A DNA stretch of 64,000 bases, from assembly GCF_020184175.1 (NCBI RefSeq), contig NW_026083105.1, positions 1 to 64,000 of the forward strand. Reading direction: 5' to 3'. A model generated the notes under the pieces. It saw nothing but the letters and a program-made list of their open reading frames with translations. It had not been told where the DNA came from and ran no database searches. The DNA comes from Aphis gossypii. Lineage: Eukaryota > Arthropoda > Insecta > Hemiptera > Aphididae. This document shows, one piece after another, positions 48,127 through 58,529 of this stretch; position 1 is the first letter of the stretch, and each line of letters opens with the position of its first letter. A program made the translations under genes and the position numbers.

Positions 48127-48715
48127 ATATACATATTATTATTATTATTACCTATGTTGCGGAGCAACACTAGCAATTTTAGCACATTTATAATGTGCTA
48201 TAGTCCAGTAATCTACAGCCGTATTCTCTACAGGTGTCTTAACCGTTAATGAACAATCATCCTTTTTTATATTCAAGGTGTTCTCTGCATCGGTTGGTAT
48301 AGTTGGATCTGTTATTAAATCCAATATTTTGTCTGTATAACAGATAGCAGTGCTCTATAAAATAATAATTAAATTATATTTTTTTACTTTTTCGTAATAT
48401 GTCATAAATTTATATAACTCACCTTTTTCATCTTTTTCGATACCGGTTTCTTCTCCGGTTCCACAGCTAACCTTTTCGATGTACCTTTTTTTTGAGATGT
48501 TGTTGCAATATTATCCTATAATTAAAATAGACGATAAGCTGATGACGGTTTACAAAATCAATTTTTCATAAAACATTTAATAATTTTTTTTTTTTAAAAT
48601 GTCTTTTAATTAAACAATTATATATATTGTAATAAAAAAAAAAAAAATGTTTTTTACTTACTTCGGACACTACAACCGACTCCTCGTCATCGCTTTTAAA
48701 TGAGTAGCAGGACAT
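46146..48715 (-). CDS. Unknown spliced gene interrupted by a Helitron
   Basis: Exons leftward: 48715-48662 (MSCYSFKSDDEESVVVSE, donor GTAAGT), 48515-48423 (DNIATTSQKKGTSKRLAVEP, then a Lys-rich, nuclear-localisation-like end, donor GTGAGT) and 48354-48152 (STAICYTDKILDLITDPTIP to VDYWTIAHYKCAKIA, donor GTAATA). After a TTTTAG acceptor comes a last exon, present whole at 46304-46146 and in part at 48033-47994. In one frame the last exon reads DGSMLNAHSKISLTGQ and KEMITLIQSVFDKMMRYPGK before a stop; the phase from the third exon favours another frame that is also open. Splice sites and acidic-basic composition suggest a small nuclear protein. Family not recognised. The insertion at 46.37-47.98 kb separates the two copies of the last exon's start. 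Confidence 0.4.
46264..46366. repeat. 103-base direct repeat flanking the Helitron, left copy
   Basis: TGTTAGAGATATTTTTGAGT through ACTTTAGTTATAT is repeated at 47994-48096 with about one difference. It contains the start of the last exon and its splice acceptor with upstream intron. Confidence 0.85.
46367..47976 (+). mobile_element. Helitron-like element, non-autonomous
   Basis: The left end carries AAATCTCGTGTCACAATGTT, followed by CCTAAACCACTTAACCGATT, TTTTGATGAAATTTTT and CACCGCGTGTAATTTG, a well-known insect Helitron 5' region. The right end is GGGCAACGAAGTGCACGGGG, then TCAGCTAG, matching the usual CTAG end. An internal GCGGGCAACGCCGTGTCGGG at about 47321 looks like another Helitron 3' end, so two elements may be nested. 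No Rep/helicase gene is present. Confidence 0.6.
47994..48096. repeat. 103-base direct repeat flanking the Helitron, right copy
   Basis: Partner of 46264-46366. It is followed by a long (TA)n tract at 48090-48130. Confidence 0.85.
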
Positions 48716-48894
48716 TTTTTTTTTGTTTAAAAAATTAAATTAAATTTATTAAAAAAGTCTAGATTGTAAAATCTGTTGAAGTACCTATACTGAATATACT
48801 GTATCGATGAGTCTCTTATATATGTAACCACTTCTACTCCTCCTCCTCCTCTTAAGTCTAAAATAATCAGTTCAGCTAAAACACTAACTAGAAT

Positions 48895-49300
48895 AAAATT
48901 TGAAAGGTTTTGTAACATTTGACCAAGGTACGTCTTTTCATAATCGAAAAAATAGAATGTAATTAATTTCTACATTACAATAACAGATTTATATCTAATA
49001 CGATATAAATTTGAAAGGTTTTATGAAATTCGTTAAGACCCTTTCATTGTTTTTGCATTACAAGCGTGATTTGAATCTAATAGAATGTAATTAACTTCTA
49101 CATTACAATGGTAGATTTGTAAGGTTTTATGAAATTCGTTAAGACATTTTCATATTTTTTGCATTACAAGTGTGATTTGAATCTAATAGAATGTAATTAA
49201 CTTCTATATTACAATGACAGATTTGAAAGGTTATATGGAATTTGTCAAGGTACGTTCCTCTCTTAATCGAAAAAATAGAATCTAATTAATTTTTACATTA
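48895..49300. repeat. Tandem repeats between divergent start codons
   Basis: Four units begin TAGAATGTAATTAA (or TAGAATCTAATTAA) near 48953, 49081, 49187 and 49276. They share TTTGAAAGGTTTTATGAAAT and GCATTACAAGYGTGATTTGA. The spacing shrinks from 128 to 106 to 89 bases. They lie between the minus-strand ATG at 48715 and the plus-strand ATG at 49421, where a shared promoter would be. Confidence 0.7.
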
Positions 49301-49420
49301 CAAGTGTAATATCTAATACAATGTGTTATCGGAGAAGGATATTTTAATTCTACCGATCAATGTACCGTATTCGCTTTTAAGAGTTGGCGAATTTAGACAA
49401 AAAAAATCATAAGCTCCATC

Positions 49421-49494
49421 ATGAATACAGCTAGTTCGGTAGAAGCACTAGAAGCCAGTAAATTTTTTTCAAGCATCTTCACGCTAACAGAAAT
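49421..49494 (+). CDS. First coding exon of an unknown gene, truncated
   Basis: ATG at 49421 reads MNTASSVEALEASKFFSSIF followed by TLTEM and a perfect GTAAGT donor at 49495. No second exon is seen before the LINE insertion at about 49660. Short but with good start and donor context. Family unknown. Confidence 0.35.
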
Positions 49495-49753
49495 GTAAGT
49501 ACTTATTAATACTATTACGCTATTACTATTAACTAGCTTTAAATTAAATATTTACTATTATCATGTAAAATTTAAGTTTTATTATTTAAATCGGTTGACT
49601 ATTATAATTTTCCACTATAAAAATGATTCCATTTAATAATGGTTTAGGAAATGGTATTTTGTATAATTTGCAGTTGGTTATCAGTAGCCGTCGCAGCAGG
49701 TTGTCCTCCGTGCTCTGATTACCGTAACATATATACTTCGTAACCGTTTTAAC

Positions 49754-50614
49754 ATGCCTTCAAATAGGGGTCGCGGGTCTCCCCAAACCCGCATTTTACA
49801 ACACACCCCAAAAAAGAGAACAAATGTAGCTCCACTTACTCCACCCTTTCAAAGCAAAAACAAATTTACTCCGCTTCAAAACATCGACGACGAACTTGAT
49901 CAAGACGGCGCATCCACAAACGACAACGCACAAGACGCCCAGGTTAGTCCCAAAATACCACCAATTTACGTCTACAATATCTCAAATTACGAAACATTTC
50001 ACACTTCTTTATCTAATCAAACTTTTGACGAATTCTCGGTCACACATACAAAGAATTCATTAAAATTAAATCTAAGCTCAATCGAAGATTACAGATCGAT
50101 TACAAAAAGTTTCAACGAATCTGAAATTCAATATCATACCTACCAATTCCAAACTGAAAAACAATTATCAGTAGTCATCAGGAACCTCCCAATTCCGATA
50201 ACGGAGGAAATGATTTTCAACGAACTGAAAGAACTAAACTTCGAAGTAGACACCGTAACACGTCTCCAAAACCGTTATAAAAATCCTATTCCAATTGTCG
50301 CCGTTCTCCTCAAAAAATCGTCACCGAACATTTATTCTTTAAATAGATTGTTACACTGTGTAGTTTCCGTAGAACCAAGAAAACCTTCAACTGGCATCCC
50401 TCAGTGTACAAACTGTCAACGATTCTCGCATACTAAAAAATTTTGTCATTTACCGCCTAGGTGCGTTAAATGCGCGGGCGACCATCACTATATCCAATGT
50501 CAAAAAGTTCTAGAAACTCCTGCTAAATGCGTCAATTGCAACGATGACCATCCAGCTAGTTACAGAAGCTGTACAAAAATACACAAAAAACAAAATAACA
50601 AAAAACAAAAATAA
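49754..50614 (+). CDS. LINE ORF1 (gag-like, zinc knuckles)
   Basis: An open frame of 286 residues. An N-terminal low-complexity region is followed by an RRM/PRE_C2HC-like segment (QLSVVIRNLPIPITEEMIFN) and three knuckles: CTNCQRFSHTKKFC, CVKCAGDHHYIQC and CVNCNDDHPASYRSC. This protein binds the element's RNA. It ends in a Lys/Asn-rich tail, and a further frame (about 50544-50906) continues the tail after a likely frameshift at the AAAAACAAAA runs near 50600. ORF2 starts at 50893. Confidence 0.75.
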   Translation: MPSNRGRGSPQTRILQHTPKKRTNVAPLTPPFQSKNKFTPLQNIDDELDQDGASTNDNAQDAQVSPKIPPIYVYNISNYETFHTSLSNQTFDEFSVTHTKNSLKLNLSSIEDYRSITKSFNESEIQYHTYQFQTEKQLSVVIRNLPIPITEEMIFNELKELNFEVDTVTRLQNRYKNPIPIVAVLLKKSSPNIYSLNRLLHCVVSVEPRKPSTGIPQCTNCQRFSHTKKFCHLPPRCVKCAGDHHYIQCQKVLETPAKCVNCNDDHPASYRSCTKIHKKQNNKKQK

Positions 50615-50892
50615 AACAATCGCTAATCCTCGCCATAACAATAATTATAGTAACGCAATACCTAAACCGGCTAACCAACACGTAAATACCAACAAAGATA
50701 ACACTAATGACCATTTTACGTATGGCTCTGCATGCAAAAATAAATCCAACAGTAATTCAACAAATAACGCAGATAGCGATAACGGTTTCATGAAAACGCT
50801 CCTACCACTTATAAACACTTTCATCACTCAACTCATGCAGAAAATAATCGAAAATCTGCCCGTCATCATAAATAGTCTAAATCAAAACACTC

Positions 50893-53537
50893 ATGGTTCC
50901 CCATAACGCAATTTTACTAAATTGGAACGCCAACGGTATTAAATCTCAAAGGAACTCTTTAATGGCATTTCTTAACCATCATAATATTGACATAGCTTGC
51001 ATAACCGAAACACACTTGTCTCACACGGACAAAATTAAATTCCCCGGCTACCAAACGTACCATGCGGATCGTAACGCTCCGGCACGCTCTATGGGCGGCG
51101 TAGCAATACTGATACGCAACAAAATTAAACACCAACATTTCCCAATTCCTGTTCTTCAGAGCTTAGAAGCCACTGCAGTGCTAATTAATTTCAATAATCG
51201 ATCTATTCTAATCATCAGCGCTTATTAGCCACCAAGCCGCACAATGCACATCACCGATTACGACAAATTAATGAACCTACACAATAACCTTATAATGGCC
51301 GGTGATTTAAACTCGAAACATACTAATTGGGGTTGCCGTGTCTCGAATCCAAACGGTATTAAACTACAAAAATACATATCTACCTCTGCATACATAGTAT
51401 CTGCACCAAGCTCACCAACTTATTTTCCTTCGAATATGAATAGACTTGCTGACATACTAGACATTCTAGTAACCAAATCAATTCAATTCAACGTCGTACA
51501 AGAATCCCTCTCTGAACTCGATTCAGATCACAATCCAGTGATAATACATTGAAATTCTCCATTGAAATTTTACCGCTCAAATGTCTCACTTCTCAAAGGT
51601 AAACCAAATTGGTGCACCTACTCAGACTATATAAATAATAAATTAATTATTCCAAAAAATATAACTACAGTCTTAGCAGCAGACAAAATTGCCGAACACT
51701 TTACCGAAGCCGTTACTAATGCTGCACGGGCGTGCTCGGTCACTTCACCCCAAAATCCAATTCAAAAAAATCACGGTGCACTACCACTGTTCATATTGGA
51801 TTTAATCCAGCAAAAACACATCGCCAGACGCGCTTGGCAAAACCAGAGAAACCCAGCAGCCAAATCAACTTTAAACAAGCTTACTAAACAAGTGCAAACC
51901 GCCTTGCAACAATTCCGCGTAAATTCATACAGCAAGTTCTTGTCAAATATTCATCAAAACTACTCTAGCCTATGGAAAGTCACAAAAAATCTTTTAAACC
52001 AAGAGACAAATTGCATTCCTTCTCTTCGCACTAAAACTCGCCTTATAATTTCTGACGCTGATAAATGCAAATTGTTTTCGGAAAATCTTTCGAATACTTT
52101 CTCCTTGAATCAATTCGCACACAACTCTAATGATCTTAGGGTTGTAGATGTTCTGAGATCACCAAACTTCTCGGTACAAAATTCAATCAATTTTGCTACA
52201 CCGGGTGAAATTAAAACAATAATCAAAAGGCTACCTAATAAAAAATCTCCTGGCCACGACAACATCACGAATCTTATGTACAAAAAACTTCCTAATAAGG
52301 CAATTATGTTCATGACTTCTCTATTTAACTCGCTCCTTCGCCTTGGTCACTTCCCGGATAACTGGAAAAAAACAATCATAATACTCATAAAAAAACCTGG
52401 GAAAGACAAATCAGACCCCGACAGTTACAGACCAATTAGTCTGCTAACTTCGTTATCTAAGATTTTCGAAAAAGTCATCCTCTCGAGACTGCAAAATTAT
52501 CTAAGCTGTACAAACACAATTCCTAAATTCCAATTTGGTTTCAAAGCTCATCATTCTACTACACAGCAACTCATGCGCATAACTGAACATATAAGCAACT
52601 CATATGAAAAACACTGTCACACGGGTGCCGTTTTCGTTGACATTTCAAAAGCCTTTGATAAGGTTTGGCACCATAGTTTTGCTGTACAAGCTCAAAATTA
52701 TCAACACACCAAATTATCTACTCAACTCCCTAACTTCGTTTCTATCTAACAGGCAATTTTCTGTTAAAATAAATGACAACTTTTCCTCTTTCCAACCAAT
52801 TGCAGCTAGCGTCCCACAAGGATATATACTCGGACCAACATTATTTAACATCTACACATCCGACATCCCGCAATCACCGCACAAACATAGCCCTCTTCGT
52901 GGACGATACTGTCATCTACTCTGAATCTCGCAACCCAGAAGCAATATCTATACACCTACAAAACCACTTAAATGCATTATCTGTCTGGTGCAAGAACTGG
53001 AAAATATCAATTAATCCATCAAAAAGCGTAAGTGTATTATTCAGTCTACGCCGTAATCCTACTCCACCACCGCTAATTTTTAATCACGAACCAATCTCAT
53101 GGAAGCCATCCGTCAAGTACCTTGGTGTAACGTTGGACAAAAGATTAACCTGGTGGCCACACCTCTCAACTAAACTTCAAAAAGCCTATCAACGTTTAGG
53201 GATGCTCTTCCCTATCTTAAACAGAAAGTCTTCCCTACAAAAAAACCTTTCCCTTCTTATTTATAAGCAAGTATTACGTCCACTAATCACTTACGCCTGC
53301 CCTATTTGGGGCAATTGCGTACAAACTCATCTCAAAAAACTGCAGATATTTCAAAATAAAGTTTTAAGAACGATAACAAACGCTCCATGGTTCGTAAGAA
53401 ACTCAGACATACACAAAGACCTCAAAATTTCAACTATTCAAGACCACATCAAGCTCACGGCTGTGAGCTTCTTCGAATCCATCCATAAGTCAACAGGCTC
53501 AATGCACTACCACATCAACATCAGACCACCTCCATAG
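50893..53537 (+). pseudogene. LINE ORF2 (endonuclease and reverse transcriptase), broken
   Basis: The APE-type endonuclease motifs are present: LLNWNANGIKSQR, CITETHLS, MAGDLNSKHTNWGC, LDSDHNPVI. The RT follows: FPDNWKKTIIILIKKPGK, SYRPISLLTSLSKIFEK, FVDISKAFDKVWH, ASVPQGYILGPTLFNIYTSD and the catalytic LFVDDTVIYSES. The end (KYLGVTLDKRLTWWPHL, LRPLITYACPIWG) matches Jockey elements, with no RNase H. It is broken by a TAG at 51226-51228, a TGA at 51550-51552, and frameshifts near 52670 and 52870. Confidence 0.8.
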
Positions 53538-53745
53538 CGCCGTCTCAAACGAGGTCGCCCGCATGACCTAATTCCTCAAGACACTATCTAACTTAATTCT
53601 CTAACTACGGTTATCATCTAACGTAATATTGTAACTTATTTATTTATCGCACTTAATACGCCAAAATGTATTTTTTTTCTTTCATCTCTAGGTATAGATA
53701 GCGTAAGCTAGGAGTACCTTATTATAAAAAATAAAAAGTATAATT

Positions 53746-54111
53746 TGCACCACAAATAGGTTCATTTAAATACATATATAATTTGTATCAAAAATATAAC
53801 ATGTATTTGCGTTGCATAAATAAATTAATTTTAGTATTTTTTTACGCTACGTCAGAAAACGAAATGAAATATGTAATTTGTACCAGCCCTAAAATTGAGT
53901 ATAGTACGAGACATTTTAAATAGTACGAAAAGATTAGTGTGTAGTACAACATTTAAAAGTATGTTATTCTAATTAATCATTTATAATTGTAATATATAAA
54001 AATCACAGAGTTATATTCTAATAAATGTACAAAGTAGATTACCAATTATAGGCGTACTTAGACAATGTGGAACCAAATGCAAGTAACCAAATTAAGTATA
54101 AATGTCACTAT

Positions 54112-54112
<1 letters not shown>
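53746..54112. other. Spacer between two LINEs
   Basis: AT-rich with TAGTACGA words (53905-53955). No gene. Confidence 0.4.
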
Positions 54113-54145
<33 letters not shown>

Positions 54146-54218
54146 TATTAATGATAAGGCTTCAACAGCTTAGGTTATTAGCCTACAGAATGTTATAACA
54201 ATGTGAGATTATAAATAT

Positions 54219-57200
54219 TTACAACTTATTGTTTAAATGTATAAAATAACTGGTGACAATGTGTTCGATTGACAGGTCCACGTTGCATGCATCACATATT
54301 GGAGCGGGTTCCTTGGTGATGAGGAATGAGTGGGTGAGATGAGTGTGGCCTATTCTGGCATGGGTTATAATGACCTCATCCCTTCTTTTGAGGTTACAGG
54401 GAAAATTCCATTTTTTTAAAGAAGGCTTGATATTTCTCAGTTTATTTGAAAGAGGGACGCTGGTCCATTTTGTTTGCCATGTGTCGGAGATTTTGGTGTT
54501 AATGATGTCGAGCAACTCTGAGGATGAAGTTAGGTTTATTTTTAAGGCATTATGAGGAAGTGTGGCTTCATTTGCGGATTTATCCGCTCTTTCATTGCCA
54601 GAAATGCCGACGTGAGAGGGGACCCACATGAAAGAAAAAGTTTTGTTAGAGATAGATATCAGTTTTTGGATGTGTTGTACTAGTTCATTCTTGGAGTATG
54701 GATTTGAGATAGATATTAAAGCACTCAAAGAGTCGCCTATGATGGTGAAAGAATCTGAATTTGAGGTGGAGGCGATTTTCAGTGCTTCAAAGATGGCATA
54801 AGTTTCAGCTGTGTAGATATTGGTGCTAGGAGGAAGTGAGAATTTATGATTTTCATGACCTATGATTGTTGCAAAGCCCAATCCATTAGAATTTTTGAAT
54901 GCATCAGTGTATATGTGTGTACTGCTGGAGTATTGTTGGGACATTATTTCCGAGAAGAGATTGCGGATGATAGTGCTGTCAGTGGAGTGTTTGCAGTAGT
55001 TGGTGAGTTGAGTGTTGATATTCGGAGACCACAGCCAAGGGGGCGACGGACGTTGTACTTTGCTCAATGTTTGAGTTTGAAGGCCGAGATTTTCACTGAT
55101 AATTTTGAAATATTCAAAAATTGTGTTCCTGTTGTTGGTTGAGTTGTAGGAGAGAGGATTATGGAGTATCTCACTGGCTATATGATTGGGCATACTTTTG
55201 ATTCTTGATATGAATTTAAGTATCTGAGTATGACGTCTAAGTTCAAGAGGCAGTTCACCAGCATTACACAAGATACTATCTACCGGGCTAGTCCTAAAAG
55301 CACCAGTTGCCAGACGTATACCTTGATTGTGTATATGATTAATGGTGTTGAGAGCATTACTTTTTGCAGAACTGTAGATTATAGCACCATAGTCGATTAC
55401 CGAGAGAATAAGAGACTTGTAGATTCTGAGAAGACTTTTTGTCTCAAATCCCCATGTATTGTTTCCGAGTGTTTTTATAATTTTCATTCTTGATAAACAG
55501 TCTGTTTTGAGTTTTTTCAAGTGAGGGCGCCAGCTTAGTTTGTTATCAAACGTGAGACCCAGAATTCGAATATTGCTGGTAAATGTCAGAGAGGTATTCA
55601 TGAAAGTGATAAGAGGTAGAGGGTCTTTTCTCCTTTTATTGAAGATGATAAATTGCGTTTTAGAGGGAGAAAACGAAAAACCTGATTCTGTTGACCATTT
55701 GGTGAGGGCGTTCAGTGACAGTTGAAGGAAATGAGAGGTTGTTTCGATTTGAGACCCACTGCAGTAAATATTGCAATCGTCGGCGAAAAGAATGTATTTC
55801 ACGGGCTTAGGGAGACTTTTACAAATGTCATTTATGGTGACTAAGAAAAGAGTCACGCTAAGCACAGATCCTTGAGGCAGTCCATTAACAATGTCATGAA
55901 AGGAAGATAGGTGGTTATTGATTTTTACACAAAACTTACGATTGGCTAGACAATTTTTTATAAATACTAGGAGGTTTAAATTGAGGTCCCAACTGTGAAG
56001 TATTGATAGTACTCTGTTTTTCCATACAGTATCATATGCTTTTTTTATGTCAAGGGCTATTGTAATAAGGTGCTGGTTGCTCCTAAAGGAGGAGCAGATG
56101 TGTGTATTAAGGATAGCGCATCAAGTGTCGAGTGGTTACGTCTAAAGCCACATTGTTCTTTGACGAGGTGGTTTTCTGATTCTAGGATCCAAATTAAACG
56201 TTTATTTATCATTTTTTCAAGAAGTTTGCTCAAAGTGCTAATCAGCGATATAGGTCTGTAATTTTCAATTTAAAATTTGGTTTTACCCGGTTTAGGGATG
56301 GGTATTACATTAGCGTTTCGCCATTGATTAGGAAAGAAACCTTTTGTCCATATGGTGTTGTATATATGAAGAAGTGTTTGAGTTCCTATTACAGGTAGGT
56401 TTTTGAGGAAAATGTACGGTATATTGTCAGGCCCAGGGCTCTTGCTGGTGCAAGATTGTAATGTTGAGGTAAGTTCTGACATATCAAAGCAAAGGTTGTA
56501 GTGTACATTTGTTTGACTAAGTTCTGGAACCTTATTGTTGGCGTTTCTGTATGAAATGAAGCCGAGGTCGTAGTTTTCGTCGCTGTTATTCTTTTGAAAG
56601 AAATGTGCAAAAGATTCAGAGGCATTGGGAGTAGAGACAATTTTATCTTGGTTGTAGTATAATATGTCAGGAATTGTTTTGAACTTGTTTTCTTTTAAGG
56701 AGTTGATTTTGTTCCATATTATTTTTGGTGATGTTTTTTGATTTATGGAGGAAGTAAACTCTTGCCATGAAATAGTTTTGCTATTCTTGGTAATAAATCG
56801 AGATCTGGCTCTTGCATTTTTCAAGAGTATATGGTCTTGGCATGATTTGGTTTTTTTATAGCGGTTGAGTTTCTTTTTGTAATTTAGTATGGCCTCATGA
56901 CAATCTTTATTCCACCAGGGAACATTTTTCTTTCTAGAAGAAAGGTTGGTTTTTAGTCCGATTGATTTATTAGCTGCTTCTATGATGATGTCCGTGAAAA
57001 GTTTAACTATTGAGTCAATTTCAACCTGATTATCACAACAATTGAAATCTATTGGATTATTACTTAGGTCATGCTCAATTAATTCAGAGTAGAGTTCCCA
57101 GTTGGGATTCTGGAGGTTCCAATGGGTACTTAATTGGGAGGGGGGAGAATTGTCAAAGAATTGGATTCCAATTAGCCAGTGGTCGCTGCTGTTATACGAT

Positions 57201-57802
57201 GTTAGTACTTGCCACTCAAATAGTGATGTAGAATTTAAGTTTGTGATAGAAAGGTCGATTGCAGAGAAGGTTCCGTTGGCAATGTTGTGTCTGGTAGGCT
57301 CATTATTGTTAAGGAGAAAGAGGTTCTCGTCGTCGAGCAACTCTTCGACCACTTTTCCACGGTCGTCGGTGTGGGAGCATCCCCAGGAAATGTTTCGGCT
57401 GTTAAAATCGCCTAAAAGTAAGAAGGGTTTGGGAAGTTGCCGTATGATATCTTTGAGATTTTGTTTTGTGAATTTTTTACTGTCAGGAATATAAATATTG
57501 CATATACATAAGTGTTTTTGGAATTTAACAAGTGTAGCAACTACTTCAAGATCGGAGATAATGGGGATGTTTTCGCTTTCAAGAGAATTACTAATGAAGG
57601 TAGCGACACCTCCGCTTGCCCTGTTGGCAACAGATCTGTTTTTAAAAAAGGCAGAGTAATTTTTGATGTGAGAAATATGTGTGTCCTTGAGGTTGGTTTC
57701 TTGGAAGCAAAGAATTAGGGGTTGAAAGTTGTAGACAATACGGTTAATATCAACTGAACGTTTGTAGAAGCAATTGATGTTCCATTGAATAAATGTGCTC
57801 AT
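54219..57802 (-). pseudogene. LINE ORF2: endonuclease, reverse transcriptase, RNase H
   Basis: Frame 57802-56270 carries the endonuclease (FIQWNINCFYKRS, LCFQETNL, LLGDFNSRNISWGC, SSDHWLIG) and the RT start (CTSKSPGPDNIPYIFLKNLP). It then breaks at KPGKTKF, where NYRPISLISTLSKLLEKMI follows in another frame. A second break precedes IALDIKKAYDTVWKNR. Frame 55865-54219 holds the catalytic FADDCNIYCSG, LGLTFDNKLSWRPHL, and an RNase H domain whose acidic residues are all present (HIYTDAF, TAETYAIFEA, IIGDSLSAL, VPSHVGISGNERADKSA). It ends with a C-terminal C-x2-C-x7-H knuckle (CDACNVDLSIEH). Two shifts thus break an otherwise full-length ORF2. Confidence 0.82.
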
Positions 57803-57859
57803 ATTTAGGTTATTTTGGTTTGTTATGGCAGGAATTTGATGGGGGTGGTTTGTGAGTGG

Positions 57860-58039
57860 TTACTGTAGTGGAAGAGATTGAAATAGAAGATTTAATAGTA
57901 TGGTGATTTTGGTTTTTGTAGCTTTATCGCTTATCAGTGGTCTGACTTGTTCAGTTATTTTTTGAAGTGTTAGGACGTCTACGCTGACTTCCTCACACAG
58001 AGTATGGATATTTAAGGATTTATTTGTGAAGTTCTCCAT
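57860..58039 (-). CDS. Short ORF upstream of LINE ORF2 (ORF1 remnant)
   Basis: A 59-residue frame, MENFTNKSLNIHTLCEEVSV to LLFQSLPLQ, ends 57 bases before the ORF2 start. No knuckle is visible. It could be the C-terminal or N-terminal remnant of ORF1 or a leader ORF. Confidence 0.35.
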   Translation of the reverse strand: MENFTNKSLNIHTLCEEVSVDVLTLQKITEQVRPLISDKATKTKITILLNLLFQSLPLQ

Positions 58040-58478
58040 TATGTATGTGTATTAAGAAAATGATATAGGAATTTCAATATTATTTGAGAAGAGACCTTTT
58101 TGTTTGAGTCCTTCATTGAGTTTAGAATGGATGTTTTCAAGTGAACTGCTCATGTTCATGCACTGTTCATGTTCACTATCATTAAATGATAAGAAGATGA
58201 TGACATAGCAATTGGATAAATTAATATGAGTTTTATCTAATGTCATCCAATTATAACAAAACAATGGAATAACAATTAACAAATTAAAATTAATTCTACA
58301 ATAATTAAAAGATGAAGAAATAGCAATTATACAACAATCAAATTTAAAACTAAATACCAATCCAAATACCAAAATTACGCAATAAACACGCGGGTCACAT
58401 AAGCGACCTGACCTCACCAGATGACCTAATGTAGTGGGAAAAGTGTATAAAAACCACAACACTCATACAGCATCCTGG

Positions 58479-58523
58479 TAGTGTACAAGACCGTAGTGTA
58501 TAAGACCGTAGTGTACAAGAGCG
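58479..58523. repeat. 15-base tandem repeat, three units
   Basis: TAGTGTACAAGACCG, TAGTGTATAAGACCG and TAGTGTACAAGAGCG follow one another. The stretch may be part of the upstream region of the minus-strand LINE. Confidence 0.7.
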
Positions 58524-58529
58524 TAGTAG

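Larger units (their letters stand above)
49660..53745 (+). mobile_element. Jockey-like LINE, nearly full length
   Basis: A short GC-richer 5' UTR starting about CAGTTGGTTATCAG (49671), a gag-like ORF1, an endonuclease/RT ORF2 without RNase H, and a 3' UTR ending AGGAGTACCTTATTAT followed by an A-rich tail. Higher GC content sets it off from the surroundings. Target duplications were not identified. Confidence 0.75.
54113..58039 (-). mobile_element. Second LINE (I-superfamily type, with RNase H)
   Basis: Read leftward: ORF1 remnant, ORF2 with endonuclease, RT and RNase H, then a 3' UTR and a poly(A) tail seen as a T run at 54114-54142. It is tail-to-tail with the Jockey-like LINE. The 5' end was not defined. 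Confidence 0.75.

Noticed and set aside
48895..49300. CRISPR-like array
   Set aside because: Units are long, unequal and diverged, without short conserved repeats separated by unique spacers, and the genome is eukaryotic.
54343..57718. Plus-strand open frames of 60-130 codons
   Set aside because: They mirror the well-supported minus-strand LINE ORF2 and show no domain of their own.
58052..58462. 136-codon hydrophobic minus-strand frame
   Set aside because: Composition-driven (T-rich on this strand), no start context and no family. The shorter 57860-58039 frame is a better ORF1 remnant candidate.
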